Origin: Plectonema radiosum NIES-515
GTDB taxonomy: Bacteria; Cyanobacteriota; Cyanobacteriia; Cyanobacteriales; Nostocaceae
Assembly (NCBI RefSeq): GCF_025753815.1
Contig: NZ_JAOWRF010000064.1
Span: forward strand, 1-64,000
DNA length: 64,000 nucleotides
Reading direction: 5' to 3'
Shown: one piece after another, positions 19,165 to 28,222 of the stretch
How positions within the stretch are numbered: position 1 is the stretch's first letter
Layout: each line of letters opens with the position of its first letter
Notes under the pieces: generated by a model
The model's input: only the letters and a program-made list of their open reading frames with translations
Database searches by the model: none
What the model was told of the DNA's origin: nothing
Translations under genes and position numbers: made by a program

Positions 19165-19260
19165 TAGACACAGAGAAGGAAAACATGTAGAGACCTAGCA
19201 CGGAGCTAGGTCTCTAGGGGTTTCAGATAACGCATAATTAGTTTCCACTTTCTATGTCTA
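19165..19260. mobile_element. MITE-like element overlapping the end of the FBT transporter gene
   Basis: It runs from TAGACACAGAGAAGG to ACTTTCTATGTCTA and contains GTAGAGACCTAGC/GCTAGGTCTCTA with an unusual core, then AACGCATAATTAG as in the other MITE copies. Its right end forms the last codons and the stop of the gene ending at 19238. A half palindrome, GTAGAGACGCGATCG, lies just outside at 19131. Confidence 0.65.
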
Positions 19261-20701
19261 ATGTTTTGACTATTTCGCTTTGGGAGTCAGCAGCCTGCAA
19301 CCAGCTGAGGAATGGCAATGGCAAAAGGTTACTAAGATTAGCAATGACTATTAGCAGCCACATAGCATCGAAGTTTGTCTCGGTAATGCCTAGCTGATGC
19401 ATCAGTATTGCCCCTAATTCGTGGGAAAGCAGTCCGGCTAAGTTTGTGATCGACATCAAGACGGCAAACAATGTCGCTTCCACTCCTGGGGGACACAGCC
19501 TCGCTGCTAGCACCAATACTGGCATATAAGCAATTTGCCCCATCACTTTGATGATGAGATTATCACCGATACTAAACCAGTGGTCATCTATACCCAAAGC
19601 CCGATTTGTGTGAGTTACCAGCAGCAGCATTGTCATTCCCAAAACTGTGGAAATAACGGTACTCCAACCAAAGATGATGCGAAACGGAACGCTTTTCAGG
19701 AAACGCTGAAAAATCCAGATACCAATTAGTGAAGCAATACTTGTCACCAAACGCACTCGTCCTAAAAATTCTGGTTGAAAGTGTAGTTCGTTGGTAGTGA
19801 AAAAGAAAAAGGCTGAATCAGCGTTTGGCATTGCTAGCAAGATGAAGAGAAAAGCTGTTGGTAGCCAAATCGCTTTTTGAGAAACGGCTTTGCGTAATTG
19901 CTTTAATTGATGCTTGATTGTTGGGGAGTTGCTGCTATTGTTATCTTCCTTGGTGAGGCAGTCGTCGTCTTGGACGGCAGCTTTCACCTGGGAGCTTTCC
20001 CCAGAAACCTGCTTTCGCTTTGGGTCGATGGGGAACTGCCTCTCTCCTTGGGTTTTATTTACGGGTGTTTCTGCAATCAACCAAGCTACCCCGGAAACGA
20101 TGAGGGGAAATGAGGCTGTAATCAAAAATATATGGCGGGTAGTGAAATGCTCTAAAAGCATTCCGCTAAAGTAAGCTGTGATCAAGCCGCCTAAGGCTAC
20201 AGTACCCCAGGTAAGGGATTGTAGGGAACCTGCTGCTGCTTGAGATTCTCCTCTAGCGCGTTCGACAACCAGTGAGTCAACTATGACATCACTGACGGCG
20301 CTAGATAAAGAAGTAAGAGCGATCGCTAATGTAGCTGCCCAGGTCGTGTGAACAATTGTTGCGAGGCTGACCCAAGAAATTGTTCCGAGTATCCCCGATA
20401 AAATCAAGTATGGACGCCGTCGATAGCCAAAAATTGGCAACCCATCGGAAATAAAGCCAAATACGGGTTTGATAACCCAAGGTAACATGACAATGCCCAT
20501 TAATGCTGCAACCTGAGCGGGACTCAGGAACAGTTCATCTTTGAGGAAAAAGCTGATGGCTAAACGTGCCAAGCCTAAGATTCCTTCGACTAAGTAAACA
20601 GTAAGAATGGCAAGTAATTCGACAGAGGGTTTGTTGCCAAAGAAAATTTTTTCTGTTACTGAGTCTTTTACCTTGGACAAGCCAGAGGAGGAAATCAGCA
20701 T
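19238..20701 (-). CDS. Folate/biopterin transporter, FBT (BT1) family of the major facilitator superfamily
   Basis: 487 residues with about 12 hydrophobic segments. Family features are the N-terminal FGNKPSVELLAILTVYLVEG, the segment LSPAQVAALMGIVMLPWVIKPVFG (about 57-80), and FGYRRRPYLILSG. A hydrophilic central loop (about 220-270) separates the two halves. Characterised cyanobacterial and plant homologues carry folates. The last residues (LDIESGN) and the stop are encoded by the end of a MITE-like element, so the C-terminus is probably acquired. The start ATG at 20701 is the first in frame. Confidence 0.85.
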   Translation of the reverse strand: MLISSSGLSKVKDSVTEKIFFGNKPSVELLAILTVYLVEGILGLARLAISFFLKDELFLSPAQVAALMGIVMLPWVIKPVFGFISDGLPIFGYRRRPYLILSGILGTISWVSLATIVHTTWAATLAIALTSLSSAVSDVIVDSLVVERARGESQAAAGSLQSLTWGTVALGGLITAYFSGMLLEHFTTRHIFLITASFPLIVSGVAWLIAETPVNKTQGERQFPIDPKRKQVSGESSQVKAAVQDDDCLTKEDNNSSNSPTIKHQLKQLRKAVSQKAIWLPTAFLFILLAMPNADSAFFFFTTNELHFQPEFLGRVRLVTSIASLIGIWIFQRFLKSVPFRIIFGWSTVISTVLGMTMLLLVTHTNRALGIDDHWFSIGDNLIIKVMGQIAYMPVLVLAARLCPPGVEATLFAVLMSITNLAGLLSHELGAILMHQLGITETNFDAMWLLIVIANLSNLLPLPFLSWLQAADSQSEIVKTLDIESGN

Positions 20702-20816
20702 TTGGTAAATAAATTTTAACTTTTATGGACTTTTATTATGATATCGATTTTCCTAAAAGCGCAATCCCTTGTTCTGCTGCTTTTGGGATCAAAAAAGGCT
20801 GTTCGATAAAAATGCA

Positions 20817-22019
20817 TCACCGGAGTATGGCGATCGCCGCATTCTGTCCCCCAAACCCAAAACTCAAACATAACACCCGCCGAATTTCAGCTTCACGCGC
20901 TGTCGTGACGAAATCTAAATCAAACTCAGCCTCTTTCAATCCTACACAAGGCGGTAAAATTTGATTTTTTAATGCCAAAAGTGAAAAAGCCACACCCAAG
21001 GCTCCCGATGCTCCTAAAGTATGACCTGTAGCGCCTTTACTAGAACTAACTGCCACCTTTTGAGGAAATAACCGCTGTATGACCATACCTTCTATCTGGT
21101 CATTCATCTGAGTACCTGTACCGTGAGCATGAATGTAATCAATATCTGAGAAGGTCAAGTGACTGCGTTCTAAACATTGCTTTACACAAGCGATCGCACT
21201 TCTACCTTCAGGCTCAGGTTTATTAGCATGATATGCATCGTTTGTCAAGCCAAAACCGAGAATTTGACCATATATTTTTGCTTGACGCTGTTTTGCTAAC
21301 TCTGTTGATTCCAAGACAAACACAGCGGCACCTTCACCTAAAACTAAGCCTTCACGGTGTTTATCAAACGGATAAGCTCCAGTTTTCGCGCTTGCACCCA
21401 TTTGCTGAAACCCAGTTATTGTTAGTGGTGTAATCGGTGCTTCGACGGAGCCGGCAATTACTCGCTGACATTGCCCACTTTGGATGAGTAAAACTGCTTG
21501 AGCGATCGCCCAAATTCCTGTAGCACAGGCAGCCATCGGCGCTAAAACGATCCCTGTTGCACCGATTTGTCGCGCTGCGGCGATCGCATTCATATGCGGC
21601 AAAGTATCCAACCAAGAAAGAGGAGGGGGGGAGGGGAGGAGGGGGGGATGAGGCAGAAATTTGTCCTCCTTGTCCTCCTTGTCTCCCTTGTCCCCCTTGT
21701 CTGTTTGTCTCCCCCTCTCCCTTGCTATCTCTTCCCACGAAGCTTGATGACTGCGACTTGAGCCGATGACAACCCCACAATCAAACAAAGGTGGAACTAA
21801 AAGAGCATCTTTCAAAGCTGAATCAACAACCATCTTCGTTAGGGTTCTTAACTCGACTGGTTGCTTACCAATCAAACCTAGAGGACGTGGTTCTAAATCT
21901 GGAAATGGTTGATGTAATTTAATTCCAGATTTACCAGCAATTAACTGCTGCCAACTATCCTCTAAGCTTTTACCCAAAGCGGAAACAAGACCAATACCAG
22001 TGACAACAACTTCAACCAA
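20817..22019 (-). CDS. Beta-ketoacyl-ACP synthase (FabF-like) with a repeat-encoded insertion
   Basis: 400 residues, the usual KAS II length. The thiolase fold carries the nucleophile in AACATGIWA, the two catalytic histidines in HAHGTGT and GATGHTLGASG, and Lys in SSKGATGH. The FGFGGQNAA motif closes the C-terminus. The enzyme condenses acyl groups with malonyl-ACP; the exact pathway cannot be set from position. Between about residues 103 and 135 the chain carries a charged tract of KGD/KED units followed by a proline-rich part, encoded by 9-nt tandem repeats, in a loop where homologues have no such segment. The active-site residues are unaffected. A heptanucleotide repeat lies directly upstream of its start. 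Confidence 0.88.
   Translation of the reverse strand: MVEVVVTGIGLVSALGKSLEDSWQQLIAGKSGIKLHQPFPDLEPRPLGLIGKQPVELRTLTKMVVDSALKDALLVPPLFDCGVVIGSSRSHQASWEEIARERGRQTDKGDKGDKEDKEDKFLPHPPLLPSPPPLSWLDTLPHMNAIAAARQIGATGIVLAPMAACATGIWAIAQAVLLIQSGQCQRVIAGSVEAPITPLTITGFQQMGASAKTGAYPFDKHREGLVLGEGAAVFVLESTELAKQRQAKIYGQILGFGLTNDAYHANKPEPEGRSAIACVKQCLERSHLTFSDIDYIHAHGTGTQMNDQIEGMVIQRLFPQKVAVSSSKGATGHTLGASGALGVAFSLLALKNQILPPCVGLKEAEFDLDFVTTAREAEIRRVLCLSFGFGGQNAAIAILR
21613..21722. repeat. In-frame purine/pyrimidine low-complexity repeat inside the KAS gene
   Basis: The stretch consists of GGAGG-rich DNA followed by repeated tccttgtcc/cccttgtcc units of 9 nt. On the coding strand they read as repeats of (K/G)D(K) residues. 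Similar GGGGGACAA units occur between genes at 32895-32940, so this is a dispersed low-complexity repeat that entered a coding sequence without shifting the frame. Confidence 0.7.
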
Positions 22020-22023
22020 TTTT

Positions 22024-22066
22024 GGGGAGTAGGGAGTAGGGAGTAGGGAGTAGGGAGTAGGGAGTG
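22024..22066. repeat. Heptanucleotide short tandem repeat (GGGAGTA)
   Basis: Five to six consecutive GGGAGTA units lie between the cyclophilin and ketoacyl synthase genes. Such heptameric repeats (STRRs) are typical of Nostoc/Calothrix-type genomes. Confidence 0.9.
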
Positions 22067-22125
22067 GTTAGTTGTACTTTTTTATAACGCTCCAATTAAC
22101 CACCAACAACTAACAATCCCAGTCT

Positions 22126-22920
22126 TTACTTCCCGCCATTTTTCAAGTTTTCTGCACCTTGGGTGACTTTGGCTTCTTCAATGCGATCGCCTTGCTGAAT
22201 TTTGTTAACTACATCCATTCCTTGGGTGACATTGCCAAATACGGCGTAGCTACCATCTAGAAAGGCGAGATCGGCAAGTGCAAAATAAAACTGGGAGGAA
22301 GCAGAGTCTGGTTGTTGCGATCGCGCCATTGCGACTGCACCAAGTTTATGTGTCAAAACAGGCGTTTCAGTAATCGTCTTGCTGTATACAGGCTCTTGGG
22401 CACCTTTTGGCTTAATTTCTAAAGGTATAGAGCGCTCAGTTCCAGTTTTTGGGTCAACAAAACCACCTGTTCCCAAAAGTTGTGCTGGTGTCTTCGGGTC
22501 TTTACTTTTAGGATCGCCTCCTTGAGCCACAAACGGTTGCGGTTGGCGCACTACTCTATGGAAAGATAACCCATCATAAACACCCCGTTGCACCAAATCG
22601 ATAAAGTTACCAGCGGTAATTGGGGCGTTTGTGCCGTCTACTTCGATAGTAATCGGCGAACCTTTTACGGTCATCACCACAGTAGCCTTACCTTCGAGTT
22701 TTGGTAAATCTTTCATTCCGGGGATACTCTCACTATTTGTACTTTGAGATACAGAACTTGCCTCTGTAGTCGTCTTGGTGCTTGCTTCTGTAGCTGCTGA
22801 GGTCGCTGTGGAGGATGGGGAAGCGTTATTAGAAGCAGCCTGCTGCCCTGAACATCCCCCCAACATCAATCCACCGACAATCACTAGAGCAAGTAAAAAC
22901 TGTGGAATTTTTAAGCGCAT
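22126..22920 (-). CDS. Cyclophilin-type peptidyl-prolyl cis-trans isomerase, lipoprotein
   Basis: 264 residues. The N-terminus is a lipoprotein signal ([15 protein letters not shown], lipobox LGGC), then a Ser/Thr/Ala-rich linker to about residue 65. The cyclophilin domain follows with [36 protein letters not shown] and [14 protein letters not shown]-like motifs. It would catalyse proline isomerisation in the periplasm or thylakoid lumen. The Arg of FHRV and the SQFY segment are intact. Confidence 0.93.
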   Translation of the reverse strand: MRLKIPQFLLALVIVGGLMLGGCSGQQAASNNASPSSTATSAATEASTKTTTEASSVSQSTNSESIPGMKDLPKLEGKATVVMTVKGSPITIEVDGTNAPITAGNFIDLVQRGVYDGLSFHRVVRQPQPFVAQGGDPKSKDPKTPAQLLGTGGFVDPKTGTERSIPLEIKPKGAQEPVYSKTITETPVLTHKLGAVAMARSQQPDSASSQFYFALADLAFLDGSYAVFGNVTQGMDVVNKIQQGDRIEEAKVTQGAENLKNGGK

Positions 22921-23060
22921 TGTTACTTACAAAAATTTTCGGATAGTTTTCCATTCCAATTTTTCGGTCATGTGGAATGAAAGACTACACACATACTAAG
23001 CATACCCGTCAAAATGCGATCTTAAACCACCAGTGCAGCGAGGCACATCATATTTCATAA

Positions 23061-23107
23061 GTAGTGAGCGCTTCAGCGCTCAAAATGGCACTCAAAGTGC
23101 CGACTAC
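23061..23107. repeat. GTAGT...ACTAC repeat (relative of 27970-28003)
   Basis: It starts GTAGTGAGCGCTTCAGCGCT and ends AGTGCCGACTAC. The outer arms match the perfect palindrome at 27970-28003, but the centre holds an extra AAAATGGCACTCA stretch. It lies downstream of ycf4 and upstream of the cyclophilin gene. Confidence 0.7.
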
Positions 23108-23144
23108 AAACAAAATACTCAATAAAACTCTGTCAAACACAGCT

Positions 23145-23726
23145 TTAAAGTCCTTCTAGTGGAACTTGCAAAAAGCGGGCTAATTCCGCACCTTTAACTT
23201 CTAACTCTGTTAGCGATAATGGTTGACCTACCCGTGTTAAGGGAATATCTCGGCGACCTTTAGCTCGCAGGTAAAGAGCGCGACGTGGATTTAGACCCTC
23301 TTTGAGATCGACTCGCACAGATTGCACATCTTGTGTTGCAAAGTCAACATGAATGCGACGGTTTTTGCCAGGAAATCCCCAGCGAAAAATTTTAATTTTG
23401 CCAGTTTCCCGATCAAACTCGTTGTATCCGCCTCCTACATCCCATAAAATTACTAACCACAGGTATAAGGCTAAAAGAAAGCCAGCAATGGAATATAACC
23501 CCATCACCAATCCTTGAGGGACAAATACCAGTTGAGTTGGATCGCTAACTATGAGTAAATTGACTTTGAGGTAACTGGATATCGCTGCCAGCAAAAAGCC
23601 TGTGGACCCTAAGGTCACGATAGTTGCCCACAATAAGTTGCTGAAGCGACGAGAACCGAGAACTTTTTGATGCAAAACGTTTGTCGCGGAGCGATCGCCT
23701 TTGTTAATGGTTGTTGATGCCGTCAT
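23145..23726 (-). CDS. ycf4: Photosystem I assembly protein Ycf4
   Basis: 193 residues from the ATG at 23726, matching the usual 184-190. The frame stays open 39 codons further upstream, but that part is not like Ycf4 and the start MTASTTIN fits the family. Two membrane segments (about 32-53 and 72-95) are followed by a soluble domain with YNEFDRETGKIKIFRWGFPGK and the ending GAELARFLQVPLEGL. Ycf4 is a thylakoid scaffold for PSI assembly. It neighbours psbD in divergent orientation, an arrangement of two photosystem genes that share a 413-bp spacer. Confidence 0.95.
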   Translation of the reverse strand: MTASTTINKGDRSATNVLHQKVLGSRRFSNLLWATIVTLGSTGFLLAAISSYLKVNLLIVSDPTQLVFVPQGLVMGLYSIAGFLLALYLWLVILWDVGGGYNEFDRETGKIKIFRWGFPGKNRRIHVDFATQDVQSVRVDLKEGLNPRRALYLRAKGRRDIPLTRVGQPLSLTELEVKGAELARFLQVPLEGL

Positions 23727-24139
23727 TGAACTGCCTACTTCCGGTAATATCTTCCCTAAAAAAAGTCTGCCATCCCAAGAGGATGTATTGCAAGCAAGTT
23801 TTCCGACTCTTTGTTTGAAGATTTCTGAGAAAACCTGTGTCAAATTGTAAAAATTCTGATATTGATATTAATTAAGAGCTTCGTGTTTGATACCTGATTT
23901 ACTAAGGTGGATCGACGCAAACTCGGCAAGATGTGATAAGTTAAGAATCATTAAGTTACCACAAGCTAAATATAGCAGTAAGTGGTGATTATGAAGGCAC
24001 AGCTGAGAAATGGCGGTGATTAATTCGCTAGATTCTCAGAATCTCAGCAGCATGTAAGCTAGTGAGAGTGTCAAAAAAACGTTAATTCCTCAAAACGTCA
24101 AAAACGTCGCAATTTTAGTAAAAAAGAGGATTTCCTGTA

Positions 24140-25195
24140 ATGACCATCGCAGTAGGACGCGCCCCCAGTAGAGGGTGGTTTGACGTACTAGACGACTGGT
24201 TGAAGCGCGATCGCTTTGTATTCGTAGGTTGGTCAGGGATATTATTATTCCCTTGCGCCTTCCTGGCACTAGGCGGTTGGCTAACCGGTACAACATTCGT
24301 CACTTCTTGGTACACCCACGGATTAGCCTCATCATACCTGGAAGGCTGTAACTTCTTGACAGTAGCAGTATCAACCCCAGCAAATAGCTTGGGACACTCG
24401 TTATTGTTACTGTGGGGACCAGAAGCACAAGGCGACTTCACCCGTTGGTTTCAATTGGGTGGATTGTGGGCATTTGTGGCTTTACACGGAGCCTTTGCTT
24501 TGATTGGCTTCATGTTGCGGCAATTTGAAATCGCTCGTTTAGTAGGGATTCGTCCTTACAATGCGATCGCATTTTCTGCCCCGATAGCCGTATTTGTCAG
24601 CGTATTTTTGATGTACCCCTTGGGACAATCAAGTTGGTTTTTTGCTCCTAGCTTCGGCGTAGCGGCAATTTTCCGGTTCATCTTGTTTATCCAAGGCTTC
24701 CACAACTTTACCCTCAACCCCTTCCACATGATGGGTGTAGCAGGTGTATTGGGTGGAGCATTACTTTGCGCGATTCACGGTGCAACAGTGGAAAATACTC
24801 TGTTTGAAGATGGCGACGGTGCAAACACCTTCCGCGCCTTCAACCCAACTCAATCAGAAGAAACCTACTCAATGGTGACAGCAAACCGATTCTGGTCACA
24901 GATATTCGGGATTGCTTTCTCCAACAAGCGTTGGCTGCACTTCTTCATGTTGTTTGTCCCAGTCACAGGCTTGTGGATGGCAGCAATTGGAATTGTCGGT
25001 TTGGCGCTGAACCTCCGGGCTTATGACTTCGTATCGCAAGAATTGCGTGCGGCAGAAGACCCAGAGTTTGAAACATTCTATACCAAAAACATTTTGCTGA
25101 ACGAGGGTATCCGCGCTTGGATGGCTCCTCAAGATCAGCCTCACGAACAATTTGTATTCCCTGAAGAGGTACTACCGCGTGGTAACGCTCTCTAA
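24140..25195 (+). CDS. psbD: Photosystem II D2 protein, stand-alone copy
   Basis: 351 residues, full length. D2 is the reaction-centre core subunit that binds QA. Visible landmarks are the Tyr-D segment [10 protein letters not shown], the chlorophyll-ligand His in [10 protein letters not shown], the iron/QA region [39 protein letters not shown], and the ending [12 protein letters not shown]. At [13 protein letters not shown], most D2 proteins have Trp where Phe stands here, next to the His that hydrogen-bonds Tyr-[17 protein letters not shown] also differs from the common GLW(P/T)F...GLIG. In cyanobacteria psbD normally overlaps psbC, but here a terminator follows and no psbC frame exists, so this is probably the second (psbDII-type) copy. 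The start ATG is preceded by AGAGGA. Confidence 0.95.
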   Translation: MTIAVGRAPSRGWFDVLDDWLKRDRFVFVGWSGILLFPCAFLALGGWLTGTTFVTSWYTHGLASSYLEGCNFLTVAVSTPANSLGHSLLLLWGPEAQGDFTRWFQLGGLWAFVALHGAFALIGFMLRQFEIARLVGIRPYNAIAFSAPIAVFVSVFLMYPLGQSSWFFAPSFGVAAIFRFILFIQGFHNFTLNPFHMMGVAGVLGGALLCAIHGATVENTLFEDGDGANTFRAFNPTQSEETYSMVTANRFWSQIFGIAFSNKRWLHFFMLFVPVTGLWMAAIGIVGLALNLRAYDFVSQELRAAEDPEFETFYTKNILLNEGIRAWMAPQDQPHEQFVFPEEVLPRGNAL

Positions 25196-25241
25196 GGATC
25201 AATGATGCATTATTAATCTGCATTTAGCATTCATCATTTAT

Positions 25242-25271
25242 CCCCCGCCTTTTTTGGTGGGGGTTTTTTAT
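25242..25271 (+). terminator. Intrinsic terminator of psbD
   Basis: CCCCCGCC pairs with GGTGGGGG (one mismatch) across a T-rich loop, followed by TTTTTTAT. It lies 46 bp after the psbD stop and supports a monocistronic psbD transcript. Confidence 0.85.
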
Positions 25272-25373
25272 TTATCGTCAATGTGTTATATTAATTGAAG
25301 GTGTAAAAACCCAGAGTGAAATGCTCTGCATTTTTGAAAATAAGACCACTTAGGCAACAAGGAGGTGATGCCC

Positions 25374-25445
25374 ATGATAGAAAGTAGTATACGCATGGGT
25401 CATCAGGTTGCAGTTAGCCGGCTGTGTGCCGGGGCTGTTCTCTAA
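25374..25445 (+). CDS. Possible 23-residue peptide
   Basis: A textbook ribosome site (AAGGAGGTG, 25359-25367) precedes two in-frame ATGs at 25368 and 25374. The second has good spacing. The peptide starts MIESSIRMGHQVAV and ends LCAGAVL. The strong ribosome site is the main evidence; length and composition alone prove nothing. It may be a translated leader within the structured RNA. Confidence 0.4.
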   Translation: MIESSIRMGHQVAVSRLCAGAVL

Positions 25446-25546
25446 AAGTTAGCCTTAGCTCTGTTGAGAGACTAAGTTAGCTCAAGTAGCAAGGCTCGCT
25501 CGGAGTTCCTTCCGGCAGTCTGGTTGCAATCTGAAGACCCGCTAGA

Positions 25547-25595
25547 CCGCCCTGAATTAGGTTATCTAATCTAATTCAGGGCGGATAGTTTTTTA
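25547..25595 (+). terminator. Strong intrinsic terminator
   Basis: A perfect 14-bp stem joins CCGCCCTGAATTAG (25547-25560) and CTAATTCAGGGCGG (25571-25584), with a 10-nt loop. ATAGTTTTTTAA follows. It closes the structured RNA locus. Confidence 0.9.
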
Positions 25596-25913
25596 AGGGT
25601 GTTTTTTAAGTTTTTTGAGAAATAATGAGAAATTTCTTATCGCCTGGGATGTGTGACAGTTTATGAGGCGATCGCTCCCACCTTGTCAGATGACTCAGAA
25701 GTTTTATAATACCAAAGTATAAGGGTATGTTTTTGCATTAAGTTAATCACATGAATTTTTATAGAAAATTAATCAGTTATTAGCTTGGCAAAAACTAGAA
25801 TTGTAGTAGTGACAATTAAGCCTCATATAAAAGGTTTAAAAAGGATGTCGCATTTTCCGGAATAAGTGCAACAGACAAGGTTATCTATACAAGGTGTGAG
25901 GAAAAGAGGAAAG

Positions 25914-27902
25914 ATGTCTAATTTATTGTGGAAATCCTTGGTGGTTAGTCCAGCGGTGTTAGGAGCAACGTTGTTAGTTTCAGCAACAGCGATCGCGGCT
26001 CCAAGTACAACCACCCAGAAGGCTATTCAGACAGAAGTATTACAAACTGAAAAACCAGAAATTCTTTCAACAGAAGCATTACAAGCCGACAAACTAGAAG
26101 TTCTACCAACAGTAGATAAACTAGAAGCTTCAAAAAATACTTCTAAAGGTATAGTATTCCCAACTGCCGCTACAGAAGTTGCCCAAAAGGCAGATGTAGC
26201 TCAAGTACAAAAGAGTACAATATTTTCAACATCTACCGCCACTACAGTTGGTAAAAAGCCACAAGTATTGGCTCAAGTACAACAAGTACAACAACAAACT
26301 CAAGTTAACACTTTAGATCAAGTTAACAAGTACAGCAACGAAGGCAAAAACGGTAATTCTCTAGCTCAAGTAACATCGGTTTCTCAGTTTTCCGACGTAC
26401 AACCGACAGACTGGGCATTCCAAGCGTTGCAGTCCTTGGTTGAGCGCTATGGTTGTATCGCAGGTTATCCAAATGGAACCTATCGCGGCAACCGTGCATT
26501 AACCCGTTATGAATTTGCCGCTGGTTTAAATGCTTGTTTGGATCGCGTTAACGAATTGATTGCCACAGCAACAGCTGACTTGGTAACAAAAGAAGATTTG
26601 GCGACCTTACAGCGCTTGCAAGAAGAATTTTCCGCAGAACTGGCAACCCTACGCGGACGTGTAGATGCGTTAGAAGCTCGGTCTGCTGAACTAGAGTCAA
26701 ATCAATTCTCTACTACCACCAAGTTGGTAGGTGAAGCTATCTTCGCCCTCAGTGATGTATTTGGCGATCAAGCTGGCAGCAGAAACAACACTGTATTCCA
26801 AGAGCGTGTCCGCTTAGATTTGCAAACCAGCTTCACAGGTAAAGACGTTTTACATACCCGTTTGGCTACTGGTAATGCCGGAAGATTTAACTTAGGTACT
26901 GGTGGTATAGATACGAATAGAAACGGAAGGATAGATAACCAAGAGCTTAGTGCCGAAGGTTTTCAAACCTTTAACCTCTCAGGGAATGCTGCCAATAATA
27001 ATGGTATCGTCCTCGACTGGTTAGCCTATTATGTCCCTGTGGGACCTGCGAGACTTTACGTCTCAGCTACCGGTGGTATTCATAGCGATTATGCTGCTAC
27101 TGTCAATCCTTACTTTGAGGACTATGACGGGGGTAATGGGGCTTTAACTACATTCGCTTCCGAAAACCCCATCTTCCGGATTGGTGGTGGTGCAGGTGCA
27201 GCGCTTAACTTTAACTTTGGTAAAAGTGGTGGTCTGCTCAAACCAAGTGGATTAACTATAGGTTATTTAGGTTCTGAACCAAATAATCCTAGCAACGGTT
27301 CAGGTATATTCGAGGGCAACTATGCTGCTCTAGGACAGGTTAATTTTAACTTGGGCGAGCGCGTGGCATTAGCTGCAACCTACGTTCACGGCTACCACGG
27401 GGCTGGTAGTGCTTTATTTGATGCAGGTGGATTCCAAGACCAAAGCCTTGGTGTAGTAGGTACTCAACAAGCCAACACTTTAGGTGTTAATCGTGTAACA
27501 GGTCAACAAAGCGCATCTTCTAGTAACTCATACGGTCTGTCAGCAGCCATTAGACCTAGCGACAAACTGTCTATCAGTGGCTTTGTCTCTTACCACGAGG
27601 TTACAGGCTTTGGTCAAAATGATAATTTTGAAGCTTGGAGCTACGGAGCTGGTCTAGCTTTACCTGACTTTGGTAAGAAGGGCAACGTTTTGGGTATCTT
27701 CGGTGGTGCAGAACCTTATGCCTTAGGTCAGAGTGGTCGTAATTCCAGAGATATTCCTTATCACGTTGAAGGTTTCTACAAGTATCGCGTGTCTGATAAT
27801 GTCTCCATCACCCCTGGTGTGATTTGGCTGACCTCTCCTGGTCAAAATAGCAACAATAGTGATGCCTTTATTGGTACGCTCAGAACAACGTTCACTTTCT
27901 AG
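25914..27902 (+). CDS. SLH-domain OprB-type porin
   Basis: 662 residues from the ATG at 25914, which follows AAGAGGAAAG and begins a clear signal peptide (LLWKSLVVSPAVLGATLLVSA). The upstream GTG in the same frame at 25866 is less likely. A low-complexity region to about 140 is followed by one SLH domain (FSDVQPTDWAFQALQSLVER, NGTYRGNRALTRYEFAAGL), a coiled coil (about 225-265) and an outer-membrane beta-barrel ending in TLRTTFTF. This is the common cyanobacterial outer-membrane channel in which the SLH domain binds the cell wall and the barrel passes small or inorganic solutes. A terminator follows. Confidence 0.95.
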   Translation: MSNLLWKSLVVSPAVLGATLLVSATAIAAPSTTTQKAIQTEVLQTEKPEILSTEALQADKLEVLPTVDKLEASKNTSKGIVFPTAATEVAQKADVAQVQKSTIFSTSTATTVGKKPQVLAQVQQVQQQTQVNTLDQVNKYSNEGKNGNSLAQVTSVSQFSDVQPTDWAFQALQSLVERYGCIAGYPNGTYRGNRALTRYEFAAGLNACLDRVNELIATATADLVTKEDLATLQRLQEEFSAELATLRGRVDALEARSAELESNQFSTTTKLVGEAIFALSDVFGDQAGSRNNTVFQERVRLDLQTSFTGKDVLHTRLATGNAGRFNLGTGGIDTNRNGRIDNQELSAEGFQTFNLSGNAANNNGIVLDWLAYYVPVGPARLYVSATGGIHSDYAATVNPYFEDYDGGNGALTTFASENPIFRIGGGAGAALNFNFGKSGGLLKPSGLTIGYLGSEPNNPSNGSGIFEGNYAALGQVNFNLGERVALAATYVHGYHGAGSALFDAGGFQDQSLGVVGTQQANTLGVNRVTGQQSASSSNSYGLSAAIRPSDKLSISGFVSYHEVTGFGQNDNFEAWSYGAGLALPDFGKKGNVLGIFGGAEPYALGQSGRNSRDIPYHVEGFYKYRVSDNVSITPGVIWLTSPGQNSNNSDAFIGTLRTTFTF

Positions 27903-27941
27903 AACATTGACAATCTGACTACAATTTAAAACCCTATTACT

Positions 27942-27966
27942 CCCCGCCCTCAAGCGGGGTTTTTTA
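27942..27966 (+). terminator. Intrinsic terminator of the porin gene
   Basis: CCCCGC (27942-27947) pairs with GCGGGG (27954-27959), followed by TTTTTTATT, 40 bp after the stop. Confidence 0.9.
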
Positions 27967-27969
27967 TTC

Positions 27970-28003
27970 GTAGTCGGCGCTTCAGCGCTGAAGCGCCGAC
28001 TAC
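27970..28003. repeat. Perfect 34-bp palindrome
   Basis: The half-site GTAGTCGGCGCTTCAGC (27970-27986) is followed immediately by its exact complement. It directly follows the porin terminator. A related, interrupted copy is at 23061-23107. Confidence 0.9.
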
Positions 28004-28222
28004 AAAGTATCAAACCCTAGTGGAGAACCGGAGTATACTAGAAAAAGTTGGGAGTTATGAGTTATAAGTTCTGAATTATTAACTTATAACTTCTCAAGGG
28101 AGCAACGGTTTCTAAACAAGCTTTTTCATAGAGATCCTGGGGATCAAGACTTTCGGCAAAACTTTTCGGCTCCTCTTAAACTTCTAACTCCTAATTCCTA
28201 ACTCTTAATTTACTTACAGCCT

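Larger units (their letters stand above)
25360..25596 (+). ncRNA. Structured RNA locus with own terminator; possible small leader ORF
   Basis: The interval between the psbD terminator and a very strong terminator is full of potential hairpins. Examples are CCCATG/CATGGG (25371-25400), CCGGC-TGTGT-GCCGG near 25418-25432, and CTTAG...CTAAG with inner CTCT/AGAG near 25455-25490. The composition is much less AT-rich than the surroundings. It could be a small regulatory RNA or an mRNA for the tiny ORF at 25374. I do not recognise it as a named family. The 5' end is unknown; a CAGAG/CTCTG hairpin lies just upstream at 25313-25329. Confidence 0.45.

Noticed and set aside
23727-23843. N-terminal extension of Ycf4
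   Set aside because: The frame is open, but these 39 residues lack similarity to Ycf4; the ATG at 23726 gives the family's usual length.
25196-25360. psbC overlapping or following psbD
   Set aside because: No CP43-like frame begins in the psbD 3' end or after it; a terminator follows within 50 bp.
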